From: Gloeophyllum trabeum ATCC 11539
Lineage: Eukaryota; Basidiomycota; Agaricomycetes; Gloeophyllales; Gloeophyllaceae
Length of the DNA stretch: 64,000 nt
Direction of reading: 5' to 3'
NCBI RefSeq assembly: GCF_000344685.1
Contig: NW_006920413.1
Coordinates: 581,599 to 645,598 of the forward strand
The notes under the pieces were generated by a model. That model had not been told where the DNA came from and made no database searches. It was given only the letters and a program-made list of their open reading frames with translations. Position numbers and translations under genes: made by a program. Shown here piece by piece: positions 24,016 through 35,665 of this stretch. Every line of letters starts with the position of its first letter. Position 1 is the stretch's first letter.

Positions 24016-24570
24016 ATGGGCAGGAAATCCGCATCGCAGCCTCCAGTTTCCCTCGTCCTCCCCTCACTGTACCTCGGCCCCTGCTCAGCAGCCTCCTCCC
24101 AGCCCTTCCTCTCCTCGCACTCCATAACCCACGTCCTCAGCGTCGGCTCCAGCCCTTCCCAAAAACTCGACGGTGTCACCTACCACCGCATTTCCCTCTC
24201 CGACTCGCCCTCCTCCTCCATCACCAAGGTCTGCGACAGCGCTTGCACGATTATCGACTCGGCCCTCCAATCCAAGAACGGCGCCGGAAAGATATTAATC
24301 CACTGCTCGGCGGGCATCTCGCGCTCGCCCATGGTAGTCGCGGCGTACCTGATGAAGCGCCGCGGCATGACGCTTAAAGCTGCTTTGAAGCAGATCATCC
24401 AGGTCCGCCCGCAGATCTCGCCCAATCCTGGCTTCCTCGCGCAGCTCAAGGAGCTCGAGATGGAGCTCTTTGGGACCGTGTCACTTGACATAGACGAACT
24501 ACCGAAGCGCGAGAAGGACCGCCTGGCGCTGCTCGCAGACGACGCCACACCTGCTACCGGTGGAGGATGA
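24016..24570 (+). CDS. Dual-specificity protein phosphatase
   Basis: A single-exon frame of 184 residues. The active-site loop HCSAGISRSP gives Cys97 and Arg103 of the HCX5R signature, and Asp63 in LSDSPSSS is placed to be the general acid. SLYLGP near the N-terminus and the helix AAYLMKRRGMTLKAAL after the loop are standard for small DSPs. It removes phosphate from Ser/Thr and Tyr, often on MAP kinases. No docking or targeting domain is present, and the C-terminal 40 residues are charged. The substrate cannot be told. Confidence 0.9.
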   Translation: MGRKSASQPPVSLVLPSLYLGPCSAASSQPFLSSHSITHVLSVGSSPSQKLDGVTYHRISLSDSPSSSITKVCDSACTIIDSALQSKNGAGKILIHCSAGISRSPMVVAAYLMKRRGMTLKAALKQIIQVRPQISPNPGFLAQLKELEMELFGTVSLDIDELPKREKDRLALLADDATPATGGG

Positions 24571-25016
24571 GGTGTGCTTCGGAGTGAGCGCCCTCGACTA
24601 ATCTCCAAGAAAGCTGTTGCTGATGTAGAGATGCTCGGACGCTTTCATCAAGTCTCTTCTATAGGCCATAGATGTGCTTCTGAGGAATTGCCACATCCTT
24701 ACGATGCCCATTCGGCGTCGTACCTTGAATTCGCACACCGGTCTGGCCCAACGGCAGAGTGATAACAATCGATGAACAACCCGCCGGTTGCGGACACCAG
24801 TCCGATGTTCCGAATATAGGCTCATCAACCTCGCATGTCGAAACGCATATTTCCTAGTCGCAACTGTAAGGCTTCGGCTGTGGTAAGGGCTCCACTCACG
24901 AACTCTGCTCCAAACGACCAAGTAGTCTGTACAATACAACCAAACAGGGTGTGGTATATATACGATAGATGAACACCGAATAAAATAACACCAGCGATGT
25001 GTCCACCCATGGCAAT
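24571..25016. other. Convergent intergenic region
   Basis: Between the convergent ends of the phosphatase and the HMMR-like gene. Nothing else is seen. Confidence 0.5.
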
Positions 25017-27519
25017 CTACATCAGCTCATCGATTGTCATATCCCCTTCCCTCACCCACTCCACCTCACCGGAGCTTCCCATCTTCCCTCCTGCCTTTCC
25101 ACCCTTCTGCGACTGCACCATCAAGCGCTTCGCGTTGACGTTCATATTCTGCGACGCCAGCGGCGCGCGCCCGACCCGTGTAATCGCCGTCCGCGGTTTA
25201 GCGTCGATAGGTACCATAACGGATTTGTACATGTCAAGCTCGTTGCGCAGGTCCTCGTTGTCAGCCATGGCGGCTTCGTGGTCCCGGGTAGACAGGAGCA
25301 ATTTCTGTTATAGCAAATGGGTGAGTACAATACCCATGCCGAGCCGAAGCACATAACATCGGACGAAACATACCTGCTTCGTCTCCGCCAACTCCCTCCG
25401 TATCCGGTCTACGTACATAATCCTCTGCGCAGGGTTCCTATGGCCAAGTATCTCAGCATTGAACCGGCTGAGGCGGTCCGCCTCCTCCTCCGCGAGTTGG
25501 TTCCGCGCGACCAGCGCCCCTGCCTCTTCGAGAAGCTGGTCGTACGCCTCCTGATACTGCTCGGCTTGTGCCAGCTCCGAGGACATCCTGCACGTAAAGG
25601 CTGCAAGTCAGTAACGCCATGAAAAAAAAATCCAGGAAGGGAAGTGCAAGACTGACTGCTCGACCTCGGCCTGCAGCGCCTGCTCCGCTAACTGAGCCTG
25701 CTGCAACGCGACCGCGAGCCGCTGGGCCGCTTCTTTCTCCACCGAGACGCGCTTCTCCGTCTCTGCGATCTTGGCTTTCATCTCCGCCCCCCTTTTCTCG
25801 AGCTCCTGTTGTGCTGCCTCTTCGCTCGCCCTGAGCTCATCGAGACAGGTCTTCAGGCGGGTTACATCCTCCTGCGCCATGGCGTGTTCTTTACGGAGCG
25901 CGTCCAGCTCGGTATCAAGTCGTCCTCGGGCTTCGGTGGCGGCAGAGAGCTGGGTCTGCAGCTGCTGAGTTGCCGCTCGCTGTTCGGCGAGATCGCTGTC
26001 CGAAGTAGAGAATGCCTCGACAAGGTCGTGCACCATCTCCTTGTACAGGTCGCAGAAGTGCCTGTCTGTCGCCGAGCAGATGCGAAGTGCCTCCTTCTCA
26101 TCGTCCTGTAGGGCGAAGACAGCGGCCCGAACGTCGTCCTCCAGTCGTTCATCCGATATCGGACAACGTGAGGATGAGTTCCACTCTTGCAGCAGCTGCG
26201 CATACAGGGCAGCCTCCTTTTCGATATCCCGGAGGTACGTCGAGAGGAACATGTTGTTTTCCTTCGTATACCGAACCAAGTTGGCGAGTTCAACCACTTG
26301 CGCCTCCGAATTCGCAAGCTTGCGCTCCAGGCGCGCGGCGCGGATCTGCAGTGACGCGTGTTCGTGCTTCAGCTTGTCGTGCTCAGATCGGTGCACGGTC
26401 GACGACGCCAGCCGCCCATACTCCGCCGCGACGCGGGACAACAGCAGCGTCGTCTGCTCTAACCTCTGGCACAGGTTCTCCTGTTCGTCTTCAGCCTCGC
26501 CCAGCGCCGCATCCTTCTGCAGGCACTCCGACTGCGCGAGATTCAGCTCGTCCTGCAGTTTCGACACCTGCGCGCGCACTTCGTCGATACGCGCGTCGAC
26601 CTTGCTCTTCGCCTCCTGCGCCTTCGCCTCCGCCGCCTCCCGCTTCTTCCTCTCCATGGACAGACTACGCTCCAGGTCCGCGATCGTCCTGTCCCGCTGG
26701 CGCACCTCGTCCTTCCTCCGCGTCTCCAGCACGTGCAGTGCCTTTTGCGCCTCGCTGGCGTCCCCCTGCTTCGCGGTGAGCTGGTTGCGCTCGTGTTCGG
26801 CCACGCGCAGCTTCGCGCGGAGGTCTTTGATCTCGGACTGCTGGCTTGCTTGGGATTTCTTGGATTCCTGCAGTCGGGCGTCGAGGGCGTCGTTCTGCTT
26901 CTTCAGCTTGTCGAGCCTCTCGCTCTGCTCCGCGTTCGTCTTCTGACATCGACTGAGCTCCAGCTTGAGTCGCTCTACCTCTGCTTGATGCTACTCTCAT
27001 TCATGGTACACTTCGATACGGCAGGCAATAGGGATGATAGGAGCACTCACTGCCTTCTTGGAATCTGCATGTACACCCTCGAGATGCTCGAGCTTGCGTT
27101 GGAGTGTGGCATACTTGTCAACCTGCGTTGCGTTCTTCACTCCATTCGCAGGCTGCTTCGAGCCCGTCGTCTTCTCAGTAGCATACGCCCCTGGCCCTGT
27201 CCATCATGTATAAGCACGATCTTCCGCCCAGTACCTGCATGCGTGACTCTACCAGGAACGCCAGACGGCTTGTCTTTATCGAATCGGTCCGTCTTCTCAA
27301 GAAACGCTCCGCGTTTATACGCCTCAGTAATCTCTGCCAACAAGTCAGCCACAAGATAGGCACCCCAAACCAGTTTGTATGCACCTAGATTGGGGTTATA
27401 CGCCCCGGGACCAGGGACGTCAGGCACTTCAAATGAGCGTCAGAACGAAGGCTCAAGAGACACCAGAGCACGGCACACCCACCTTTCTCCGGCACAAATC
27501 GGGGCCCTCGCGGAAACAT
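25017..27519 (-). CDS. Long coiled-coil protein, HMMR-like (PGPGAY repeats plus C-terminal HMMR motif)
   Basis: Starts with MFPRGPRFVPEK at 27519. Short introns join VPDVPGPGAYNPNLE to ITEAYKRGAFLEKTDRF and then GVPGPGAYATEKTTG, giving two PGPGAY motifs as in sperm-tail/HMMR N-termini. A central part of more than 600 residues is almost pure heptad coiled coil (ERSLSMERKKREAAEAKAQE is a sample). The C-terminal exon has LGHRNPAQRIMYVDRIRREL, matching the basic motif that ends the HMMR family, and the protein finishes MTIDELM at 25017. HMMR proteins bind microtubules and spindle poles. A role in microtubule organisation is inferred from that family; nothing here tests it. Confidence 0.8.
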
Positions 27520-27943
27520 AATAGGTACAGGCGTTTTACTGACGCCACAGTTCGTGGACAGATGGTTGTTCGTAAGTGAGCGAGACGCGATCGAGAACTT
27601 GAACGCGTCAGGGTCACGTGATCATGACTTCCTAATCCAGATGTTCTCCTCCTCCCTTCGATGTTGAATTACACTGTACGCGCTCTATTCCACAACATAC
27701 CAACCATCGACAACCCATTATTTATACGTTACCGAATCGTACGAAACGTCGTGACATACATTCTCCGATAGTCTAGTGACAGTAGTGATACACGGACTAC
27801 TACCCGAGACATCGTATATTATATCGTAAGCCCAAATCGACAATGTGCATAACTAGTACAGCCCGTGAGGAAACTGAGGGGTGGACGGGACAACCAAGTC
27901 CAAGCAGTCCAATGCATGCGTGCAGCCCGAGTTCGGTCTATGA
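27520..27943. other. Intergenic region
   Basis: Upstream of the HMMR-like gene and downstream of the UNC93-like gene. Nothing else is recognised. Confidence 0.5.
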
Positions 27944-29806
27944 TCATGCGGCGGGCAACGCCTCCTTCTCCAGGACGGGCCGGATGTGCCCCTCGTCGTC
28001 CATCCGAGCGCTGGTAGTGTGGGATCGGATATCAGCCATGCAGAAGGACGGAACGAGGCAGACGGGGGACTCACATCGTTTCGTCGGCGATATCGGTGTG
28101 CTCCTTGACGCGCATCTGGATCATGGGCAGCGCGAAGAAGAGGCCGGCGACGAGGAGCACCCAGGTGGAGATGAAGATGTTCATGTACGGGAGCTTCACG
28201 CCGTCGCCGCGCCAGATACCAGCCGCACCCGCGCTCTGCAGCGCCTTGTCTGCATACACACACAAATCAGTCAGCTGGTCAAAATCCACGGTGATAGAAG
28301 CGGGACCCACAGAAGCCGGTGAAGTACGCGAGCTTGGCGGGGTCGTTCGACATGGCGCCCATGAGCCAGTACACAGTCGTCTGCCACATCGCGTCGAGCA
28401 GGCCGCAGAAGATGTACAGCCAGATCCGGCTCGGGTACTTCGAGTCCGAAAAGTCGATCAGCGGCAGCCCGTTCGCGAGGTCCGCGCGCGTGTAGTCCCT
28501 GCAAACACATTAGCTTCCCACACCACCACACGCGGGGGGGGGGGTCAACGCACTTTTGGTAGAAGTACGCCCAGATGTGCACGACGAAGACGAAGACGAG
28601 GAGGATGGCCCAGCCCGCGTACGCGCGGAAGCGGCGCGTGAGGCGCTGGCGGTCGAGCAGGAGCCCGATCGCGACGGACCCAAAGATCTGCGCGAGGTAG
28701 TACACGAACGAGTTGAGCGAGCGCGTGCGGATGTTGAACAGCGCGCCGTTGTAGTCGTTGAACTCTGCACAACCCCTTCAGCACGCGCGGGCAGGAAACA
28801 TGCGAAAGGGACGCTCACGCCAGGTGTAGAACCAGTTGCTCGCGAAGAACATGGGGAAGAGCAGGATGATGAACGGGTCCGTGCGCAGCGCGACCCACAG
28901 GCCGATGATCTCCGTCTTCCACGACGGGTGGCGGACCTTCGTCACGCGCGTCCCGTCCGAGCGGATCATCTTGTTCGGGTTCGCCATGAACAGCGGGATG
29001 GTCACGCCAATGACGTTCAGGACCAGGAAGGCGATGTACGTGCCGTTGTTCACGCTGCCGGCCTGCAACAGGCGAATCAGCATGTGACGAGCGGCAGAGC
29101 GGGATGCACTGCGGGGAGACGCACCGAGGAGTGGTAGTTCTGCCCGAACGACACCGCGTCGCCAATGACGGCGCCCATGTTGAAGATGGCCCAGAAGATA
29201 CCAATGAACTGACCCTTCTGCATCTCCGTGGGGTATGCCAACATGAGCGAGCCCTGCGCGGTCCACAGCAGACCGGCGCAGATACCGCAAATCGCACCAG
29301 CAGCGATGACGAAGCCGCCTGCGTCAGGGTGGATGTTGTAGGCCCTGCGTCGAGCAGATAAGCGATAGTAGTCCTTGATTGATTCTGGGAGTGCACGTAC
29401 AGGTAAGAGCCGGTGTTGAGGGCATAGCCCATGGTACCGATGAACAGCGTCCAGCGAGCACCGATCTTGTTATTAATGGATCTAGGCATCCGAGGTAAGC
29501 CGCGCACACGACACGGGAGCCAAGCCCGCCGGTAACGCACCCGCCAAAGAACGAAAAGACCGCGAACGTCGCGTAGAGCGTCGAGTTGGAGTTTGCGCTG
29601 GTGGTCGGATCGATTTGGCCTCCGCCGCCGAGGCCGTTGAGGGCGTTGAACATGCCCGGGCACATGAAGCACACGAAGCCGAGCATGCAGACCTGGGTGT
29701 AGGGGTTGTAGTAGAGCCCCTTGAGGCCGCGGGGGCGCTCGAGGAGCTCGTCGGCGGTGGAGCCGTCCTCGCTGTTGTAACCCTTCTCAGCTACGGCGTC
29801 GGACAT
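27944..29806 (-). CDS. UNC93-type major facilitator superfamily membrane protein
   Basis: About ten exons from MSDAVAEKGYNSEDGS (29806) to the last exon, joined as ADETIARMDDEGHIRP and ending KEALPAA at 27944. Around eleven hydrophobic spans are visible, among them VCMLGFVCFMCPGMFNAL, LYATFAVFSFFGG, LFIGTMGYALNTGSYL, IFGSVAIGLLLDRQRL and AILLVFVFVVHIWAYF. GQFIGIFWAIFNMGAVIGD after a MLAYPTEMQKG loop is typical of fungal UNC93/DUF895 proteins. N- and C-termini are short and cytosolic. These proteins are widespread in fungi, with poorly known substrates; transport is inferred only from the fold. Confidence 0.88.
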
Positions 29807-31110
29807 GGCGGCAGACGCGGGCAGCGGTGGTGGCTGGGAGAGAAGAGGGAGGAGCGGGTGCGGGGCCTGTTGGCTATCGGGATATTTGAGGGCGGGGTGA
29901 AGGTTTACATAGCCCCATCATACCTGGACCAAACAAGGATGGGCGATTTGGCAATATGGACTATTCCAGCGCGGTAAGGTCCCAGCCAGCAGCGTGCAGA
30001 TGGCAGTATGGACGCCGGCTGCGAACCCGAAATGCTTCACATGACACGGGCTGTTCGCAGTCGGCGAGCCATAAAAATCCGTGAGAGCGCTCGCCTTGAT
30101 GCCGATAAGCTCGCGAATGAAGCCTGGCCTCTGCTCGAAGGACCAACTTTGAAACACTTTCAAGCCCGGGATGAACTGTCCGTATGGTGGACGATCCACT
30201 GCCACGCGGTGCGATAAACCCAAGCTTACCGTGGGAAGTGTGGGACCTGTGCGTGGACCGCCCCCCGAGTGGCTCAAACACACCGTCCGGCGTCGGCATC
30301 CATCCAAACAGACCGCTATCGAGTGCACGCGGGGCCTGCTATACTTAGCGCGCCCAGCGTGCTCAGACAGAGGCGCACCGGAAGAAGCGTCGAGGCAAGG
30401 AAGAAGAATGTCTGGCGCGTCATCGAAGCAACGTTCCCCGTCGCATGGGACGGTGGATACCCGCACAAATGGCCTTGACGATGTGCGCAGGCGCGTCGGG
30501 GCACGCGCCGACGAGCCCACCGTCACAAGTGAAACGTCGACCTGCCAAGCTGACACGATATGCCGCCCGCCAGTCTAAGCTACACCAAACCTATTTCCGA
30601 GTAAAAGTCCCCGCCGCAAACATCGGAGGTCGTCCTGCTCTCGGGCACTCGGACCAACTCGCCCCAAGGCCTATGTATAGGCTGATAAGATTGCCTCGTT
30701 GCCCACTGTCTGAAGCCAGAACTCCGAGAAATCATCAGGAACGCGACGCACAAGCTTCCAAGCTCTAGCACAGATCCGCAAAGTCAATGCAGAAGAAACA
30801 ACAACAACATACGAGATCATATCAACCTGAGATCCCACCGCGCCCGTTTGTTTATAGCTCGATACCGCGGCACAAGACCACACAAACCCCGATCCAGAGA
30901 TACATGCGTGCAGCTCGAAGCTGCGCACATTACACATTACACAGCACACCAGGTACCGGAATCTACTCTACAATTACAAACCAGGTACACTAGATCTAGC
31001 ACAACGGACTCCGGGCCATACGACGACCCTGCCGCCACGACGAGGGGAAGAAACGACGTATGCACAATGTACATAGATAAGACGCGCAACGGAGATAGCG
31101 TCCGACGCGA
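29807..31110. other. Intergenic region of 1.3 kb
   Basis: Upstream of the UNC93-like gene and downstream of GH16. Long open frames here (for example 29918-30556, minus) have no family pattern or splice structure and are judged chance frames. Confidence 0.45.
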
Positions 31111-32475
31111 TCAGTACGGCGTGTAGACGCGCACGGCGTTGACCTCCCAGTACGCGTCCGAGAAGCCCTTCGGGTTGTTGTTCACGTCTGCAGCGAGAAC
31201 GCTCAGTATGACCCTCACTTGACACTAACAGACGAGCCAACACTCACAGTCCACGCAATTCAACGGCCCGCACGTCGCCGGCCACGCGCTCCCCGCCCAA
31301 TCTCCCTGCACGAACGAAAAACCATCAGCCTCCCCATCCCACCCACAAGACGAGCAGCACACTCACGCAGAACGTCAAGTCAAACACCATCCGGTGCGCG
31401 TCGAAATGCGTCTCATACCCGCATTTGTCCGCCGCGGTCGGGAACGCCGCCTCGGGCGCGCCCCAGCTCTCGTCCGGGCCCACCGTGTCCGCGGCGACGA
31501 TACCCACCACGTCCGCGAGGACCGCCATCTTTCCGCGCGCGTTTGACCTCGACCGCCGGCGGGAGAGCGCGGGCACGGACAGCGCGTCGGGGTTCGAGAT
31601 CGCTTGCGGCGTGTTCCGGTCGCCGCGTGCCCAGAACCAGACGCGCACGCCGTCGGCCTTGGTGCGCGCCATCGCAAAGTAGCCGCCGCCCTGCTGGTTG
31701 AACGGCCGCCCGAAGCTCGCGGGCTTGGAGAAGGAGACGCCGCAGCCCTGGTTGTAGTTCACCGAGGCGTCACACACCGTTGACGTCGTCTGGCTGTTCG
31801 TTGTAGAGGTAAGTGGATTGTTTCGGGGGGAAAAGAGAGAGAAGAGGACGGGCTCACCCGGATTGGAGCCGTTGCTGGGGCATGTTGCAGTCCGGCGTCG
31901 TGTGTAGGGACGCGAGGTTCTGCGTGCCGAGGTTCACACCTGCGCCTGCGCATCAGTATCCTGCAGTCATTCCTTGTTACCACAGGTCTACTGACCCTCG
32001 ACGATGTCGATCTCCCCTCCGTGCGGCCACGGGCCTTTCTGGCTGAGCGTCCAGAACGCCGGCCAGGTGCTGCAGCCTTCAGGCATGTGCGCGAGGTCGA
32101 GGACGATGAGCGACTCGTCGAACGCGCGGTTGGACGAGATGCGGACGCTGCTCCGCCCCCGCTGGTTCGGGGGCACGACGCTGAAATCGTCCGCACGCAT
32201 CACGAACTTAGTGCTCGAAGCTGCACGTACACACTCCAATCAGCCATCTCGAACAGCACTCCCAGCGACGAGGCGCACTGACCGTACGTCAAGTTCTGGC
32301 TGAGCGCGGTGTGCATATCCACATAATTCACCCGCCCATGCGTCGGGTCGTCCGCCGTCTCCCACGTCCACCCGTCCAGAAAGTCGCGCCCCACGTACGT
32401 CTGGTTCAGCCGGAACCTTGCACCAGCCGCGTGAGCCGCTGCCGCGAGAAAGAGGGGGACGTAACCAGTACGCAT
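31111..32475 (-). CDS. Secreted glycoside hydrolase family 16 (laminarinase-like)
   Basis: The ATG at 32475 gives a signal peptide (MRTGYVPLFLAAAAHA) followed by FRLNQTYVGRDFLDGW. The catalytic motif GEIDIVEG lies at an exon end and continues VNLGTQN; its two glutamates are the nucleophile and the acid/base. Downstream are SVNYNQGCG, DGVRVWFWARGD, SWGAPEAAFPTAADKCG, MVFDLTFCGDWAG and the terminal WEVNAVRVYTPY at 31111. The family cleaves beta-1,3(1,4)-glucans, in fungi often for wall remodelling. One stretch between NPDALSV and DTVGPDESWG (about 35 residues, basic) is unusual for the family and may be an unspliced intron or an insertion. An alternative start at 32632 (MEAPPKPKSPTKTA plus a hydrophobic helix) could give a type II membrane anchor if a weak GTTACG donor is used. 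Confidence 0.88.
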
Positions 32476-33425
32476 GGCGGGCGCGGAGGGGCTTGTACGG
32501 GCCGTCGTCTACGAACGGGCGCGTGAAGAGCGTGAAGGAGAAGAGCGCGGAGAAGAAGAAGAAGGCGAGGAGGGGGAGGGCGGGTGACATGGCGGTTTTG
32601 GTGGGGGATTTTGGTTTGGGCGGGGCTTCCATGGTAGCGCGAGAGGTGTCTCTTGCATACGGTGCTGGTAGACTGTGGCTGCCTAGTTATGTGGATTCTG
32701 TGAGGGAGCTAAGGGCGTCTGCGTAAGCCTGAGTGACCTGAGGTCAAGCAAGTGTTGTCGACCCGTCAGGAGTCAGGACTCGAAAGTACCGAGACGCTCT
32801 GAATGGCCAAAAATGGCAAGTGTCGTGGTTCGTGGGTCGCCTCAGCCACCCCGTTGTAGATTTCTCAATCATCCATTGCCATGAATTGGTACACTCGCAA
32901 GCTCTAAGATATCACCACCCACAATCGTAACCGCTCGGTCCATCGAATGAACACTGCATACAAATGGGTCAAGCCCCAACCCAGCGCCCTAGGTTTGGGA
33001 AGCAGGGCATACCCCGAAACCGTACTGCGAATGTGGAGTAACACGTTGAAAATTGAGTTTTTGTATACTCTGCAGTAGCAGACGACTGGATAACATATAT
33101 AGAGGTTTTAGCGGGTATATATCAGATTAATGTAGACATCATCATGATCAACGCGAGCCACCATAGCAATGATGGCCTTAAGAGTCCCACACTTCAATCT
33201 ACATTGGGACGTGAAGTGGGCGTAAAGCATTTCCTACGGAAGTCTACACTGCACCTATAATACCTCGTTTGGTACCAAACATCTCAACGGGCCGAAAGGA
33301 ATTGGCGCAGCCTAGTTGCCCTTTGACCACATCGTTCCTAAAGAAACAGCAACAAAAAACATAAGACACCGCCACCAAACTGCAGTCACATCCAAATCGC
33401 GCCAACCTACCCTGCCTCGGGCCCA
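32476..33425. other. Intergenic region
   Basis: About 950 bp upstream of GH16, becoming AT-rich beyond 33.0 kb. No gene or repeat is recognised apart from the alternative GH16 start noted above. Confidence 0.45.
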
Positions 33426-35200
33426 TCAACGCCACTGAGGAGGGAAGAACGCATCCCACTCCCTCCCGCGCCCCCTCGGCGGGAGCACCTCCCGCGGACA
33501 CGTCTCCCCCATCGCCTTCCCCAGCGTCTGCGCAACATTCTTCAGCGCATACACCTCCACCGGCCGGCTCTTTACGGGCGCGCGGCAGACGGGACACGGA
33601 TAGTTCGGCGACAGCGGAGGGGGGTATCCCTCGTAGTCGCGGTCCCCGTCGCGGTGGAGGGTGGAGTTCAACCACTTTGAGACAGGGCTGACAGAAGGTG
33701 TGCCCGCAGTTGGGGAGGCTGGCCGCCGCGGGGTCAGATTGGCATGATAGAGATCGGGGGAGCCTCACGTGTTGGGCGACCACATCTTCGTCACGCAGAT
33801 CCCGCAGGTGATGTGTTCTTCTTATTCCAGTAGGGCCTGCGTTCAAGATTAAGTTAGGGGTCCGGTTTGGGTCATGAGACGGAGAGTCAGAATCTGCGCA
33901 GGTGAGAAAACGAATTAAGTGGAAAGACGCACTCTTTATCCATCTTCTCCAGGCTCGCAACGTCGGCCGTGAGCTGCGCGATCTTCGCATCCCTCACCTG
34001 TGACAGGTACTCATGCAGTGTCCTCGGGTCGATCGAGTTCATGTGCGGCGTATCCAGTTGATCGATGGCGGGCGAGGCTTGTGCGACTCCGAGTGGGCAA
34101 GGCCGATATAGGAGCGAGAGGAGAATATCGAAGAGGCAGGAGACGGCGGGCCGGGGCTCGGGGAGCTGGAGCTGGAGGAGAGCTGGGGAGTCGTCGAAAT
34201 AAGGGGCGCATCGCGGATATTTGGCAAGGATCCGACCGATGGCGTAGGGGTAGTAGAAAGTACCGGGGCGTCGCGCAAGAGGCGCTGGTCGGTGATGGGG
34301 GCAGTATTGTCGTTCGAATACGGGTTTGGCGGGACAGTGGGAGAAGCAGGAGGCGGCGGGCCGGGGCTCCAGGGGTTGCTGAACACGTATTGCGAGTCGC
34401 CCGAGAATGACATATATGCAGCAGAGCTTGGGTATTGGCGAGTGAGGGGCGCAGGGCAATGTACCGGGGCTTCGCGCAGCAGGCGCTGGTCAGTGATAGG
34501 GTTAGTATTGTCGCTCAGACCGGTGTTTCGCAGGACGGGGACACGGTTTGCTATATTCGCTTCAGGCATTGGGACGGGGAGGTTCTCCTCCTGCCTCGTG
34601 CCGTTGAGCGCAGTGCCCCCTCCCTAACACCAATCATTGGGGAGACGGCCAAGGTGCAATACTTAGGACATACCCAACTGACGACCGCTCGAGCTCGAGT
34701 AACTTTGCCTCTACTTTCTGCATCTCCTCCTTGAGAGCGATTCCTTCATGCTACCGAAATCATGAATACACGCTCGGCAAGCCGACCGGTCGTAGGACGC
34801 GCCTGATGGAAGTCCATCAACTCCTCGAGCAGGACCCCCTCCCGCCCATGGTAAGCTTCCTGCCGGAACTCTGCAGACTCTACGAACATCTGCATATAGC
34901 TTGCGGCTTTATAGTGTAATCACTCAGAGCGCTCCTCAGGTCTCTCGTGACACGCGCCGAAGCGACGCAGCTACGAGCCGAGTGGATTAGTCCAATGGCA
35001 GTAACTGGTCGTGCAACCCTGTACGCCTGCTGCTTCGCCTGCTCCTTGATTTCGGCGACAGTCCGCGACTCGAAAGTCCTCCATGATCTGTTCCGCATCG
35101 TCACCGTCCGCGCTAGGAGATTGCAAATGTCAGTAACATAGCGAATCCACAAATTCCCGGCGACTGACCCGCTGCAGCTGCTGAGGCCGTCGGAAGCCAT
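33426..35200 (-). pseudogene. RING-finger protein gene with several apparent disabling changes
   Basis: Recognisable parts in order: MASDGLSSCSG (35200), an intron into ADGDDAEQIMEDF, the coiled-coil TVAEIKEQAKQQAY in a shifted frame, then MQMFVESAEFRQEAY, LLEELMDFHQARPTTGR and LKEEMQKVEAKLLELERSS. A disordered Pro/Ser part follows, then NSIDPRTLHEYLSQVRDAKI, then RING pieces EEHITCGICVTKMW, LPNCGHTFCQPCL and YPCPVCRAPVKSRPVEVYAL, with the stop at 33426. The parts fit a C3HC4 RING E3 ligase. However, the reading frame jumps near 35075 with no room for an intron. An in-frame TAA (minus) sits at the head of the CGIC exon near 33828. The frame also shifts between CQPCLK and WLNSTLHRD near 33680, splitting the zinc site, and another break lies near 34080. 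Either the gene is dead or this stretch has sequence errors. Confidence 0.6.
34261..34515. repeat. Internal direct repeat inside the RING gene
   Basis: A block at about 34261-34314 recurs at 34462-34515, roughly 200 bp apart. On the minus strand it encodes NTAPITDQRLLRDAP and NTNPITDQRLLREAP. A weaker third copy (NIRDAPLISTTP) lies at about 34190-34230. Confidence 0.7.
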
Positions 35201-35665
35201 TGTCGAGCAGGTAAACGTTGTGAGTTCGATACGCTCGGCATCGACGCAGTAACCTGTGGCGCTGTTGACTAGGGGATGGTATAACGGTAGTTCGACTACG
35301 AGGGGATGAATGAAGGTCCCTCAGAGGGCAAGTGAGGCATTGCATAGTTCGTCCACCATAGCTTTAAACGGTCGCAGACAGAGTCTGTCCTGCATGCATC
35401 CTACAGGCATCCTGAACGATTTCATGCACCAAGTCCACAAGGTTACACAGCAGCCATCTTTCGTAAGTTTCTTTGCGTAAGCAAGTACCGTGGGCAACTG
35501 CAATGTAGATGCACGTCCACTCGTATTAGCACGCTCTACCAAGTGATGACGAGGTAAAGTATTAGTATATAATATGCGCGATAGCAAACATCAACTACTG
35601 CGAGACCCATCCGGGAACCCCTCGATTTGCAGCGGGACCGCGTAGGTAGACGGTTTTTCAATATG
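35201..35665. other. Intergenic region
   Basis: Between the RING gene start and the PPR gene stop. No coding signal is seen. Confidence 0.45.

Noticed and set aside
29918..30556. Open frame of 212 codons on the minus strand upstream of the UNC93 gene
   Set aside because: No domain pattern, high Arg/Ser/Pro typical of GC-rich chance frames, and it sits in promoter DNA.
35270..35310. Sequence GGTATAACGGTAGTTCGACTAC resembling part of a tRNA
   Set aside because: No acceptor or anticodon stem can be formed around it.
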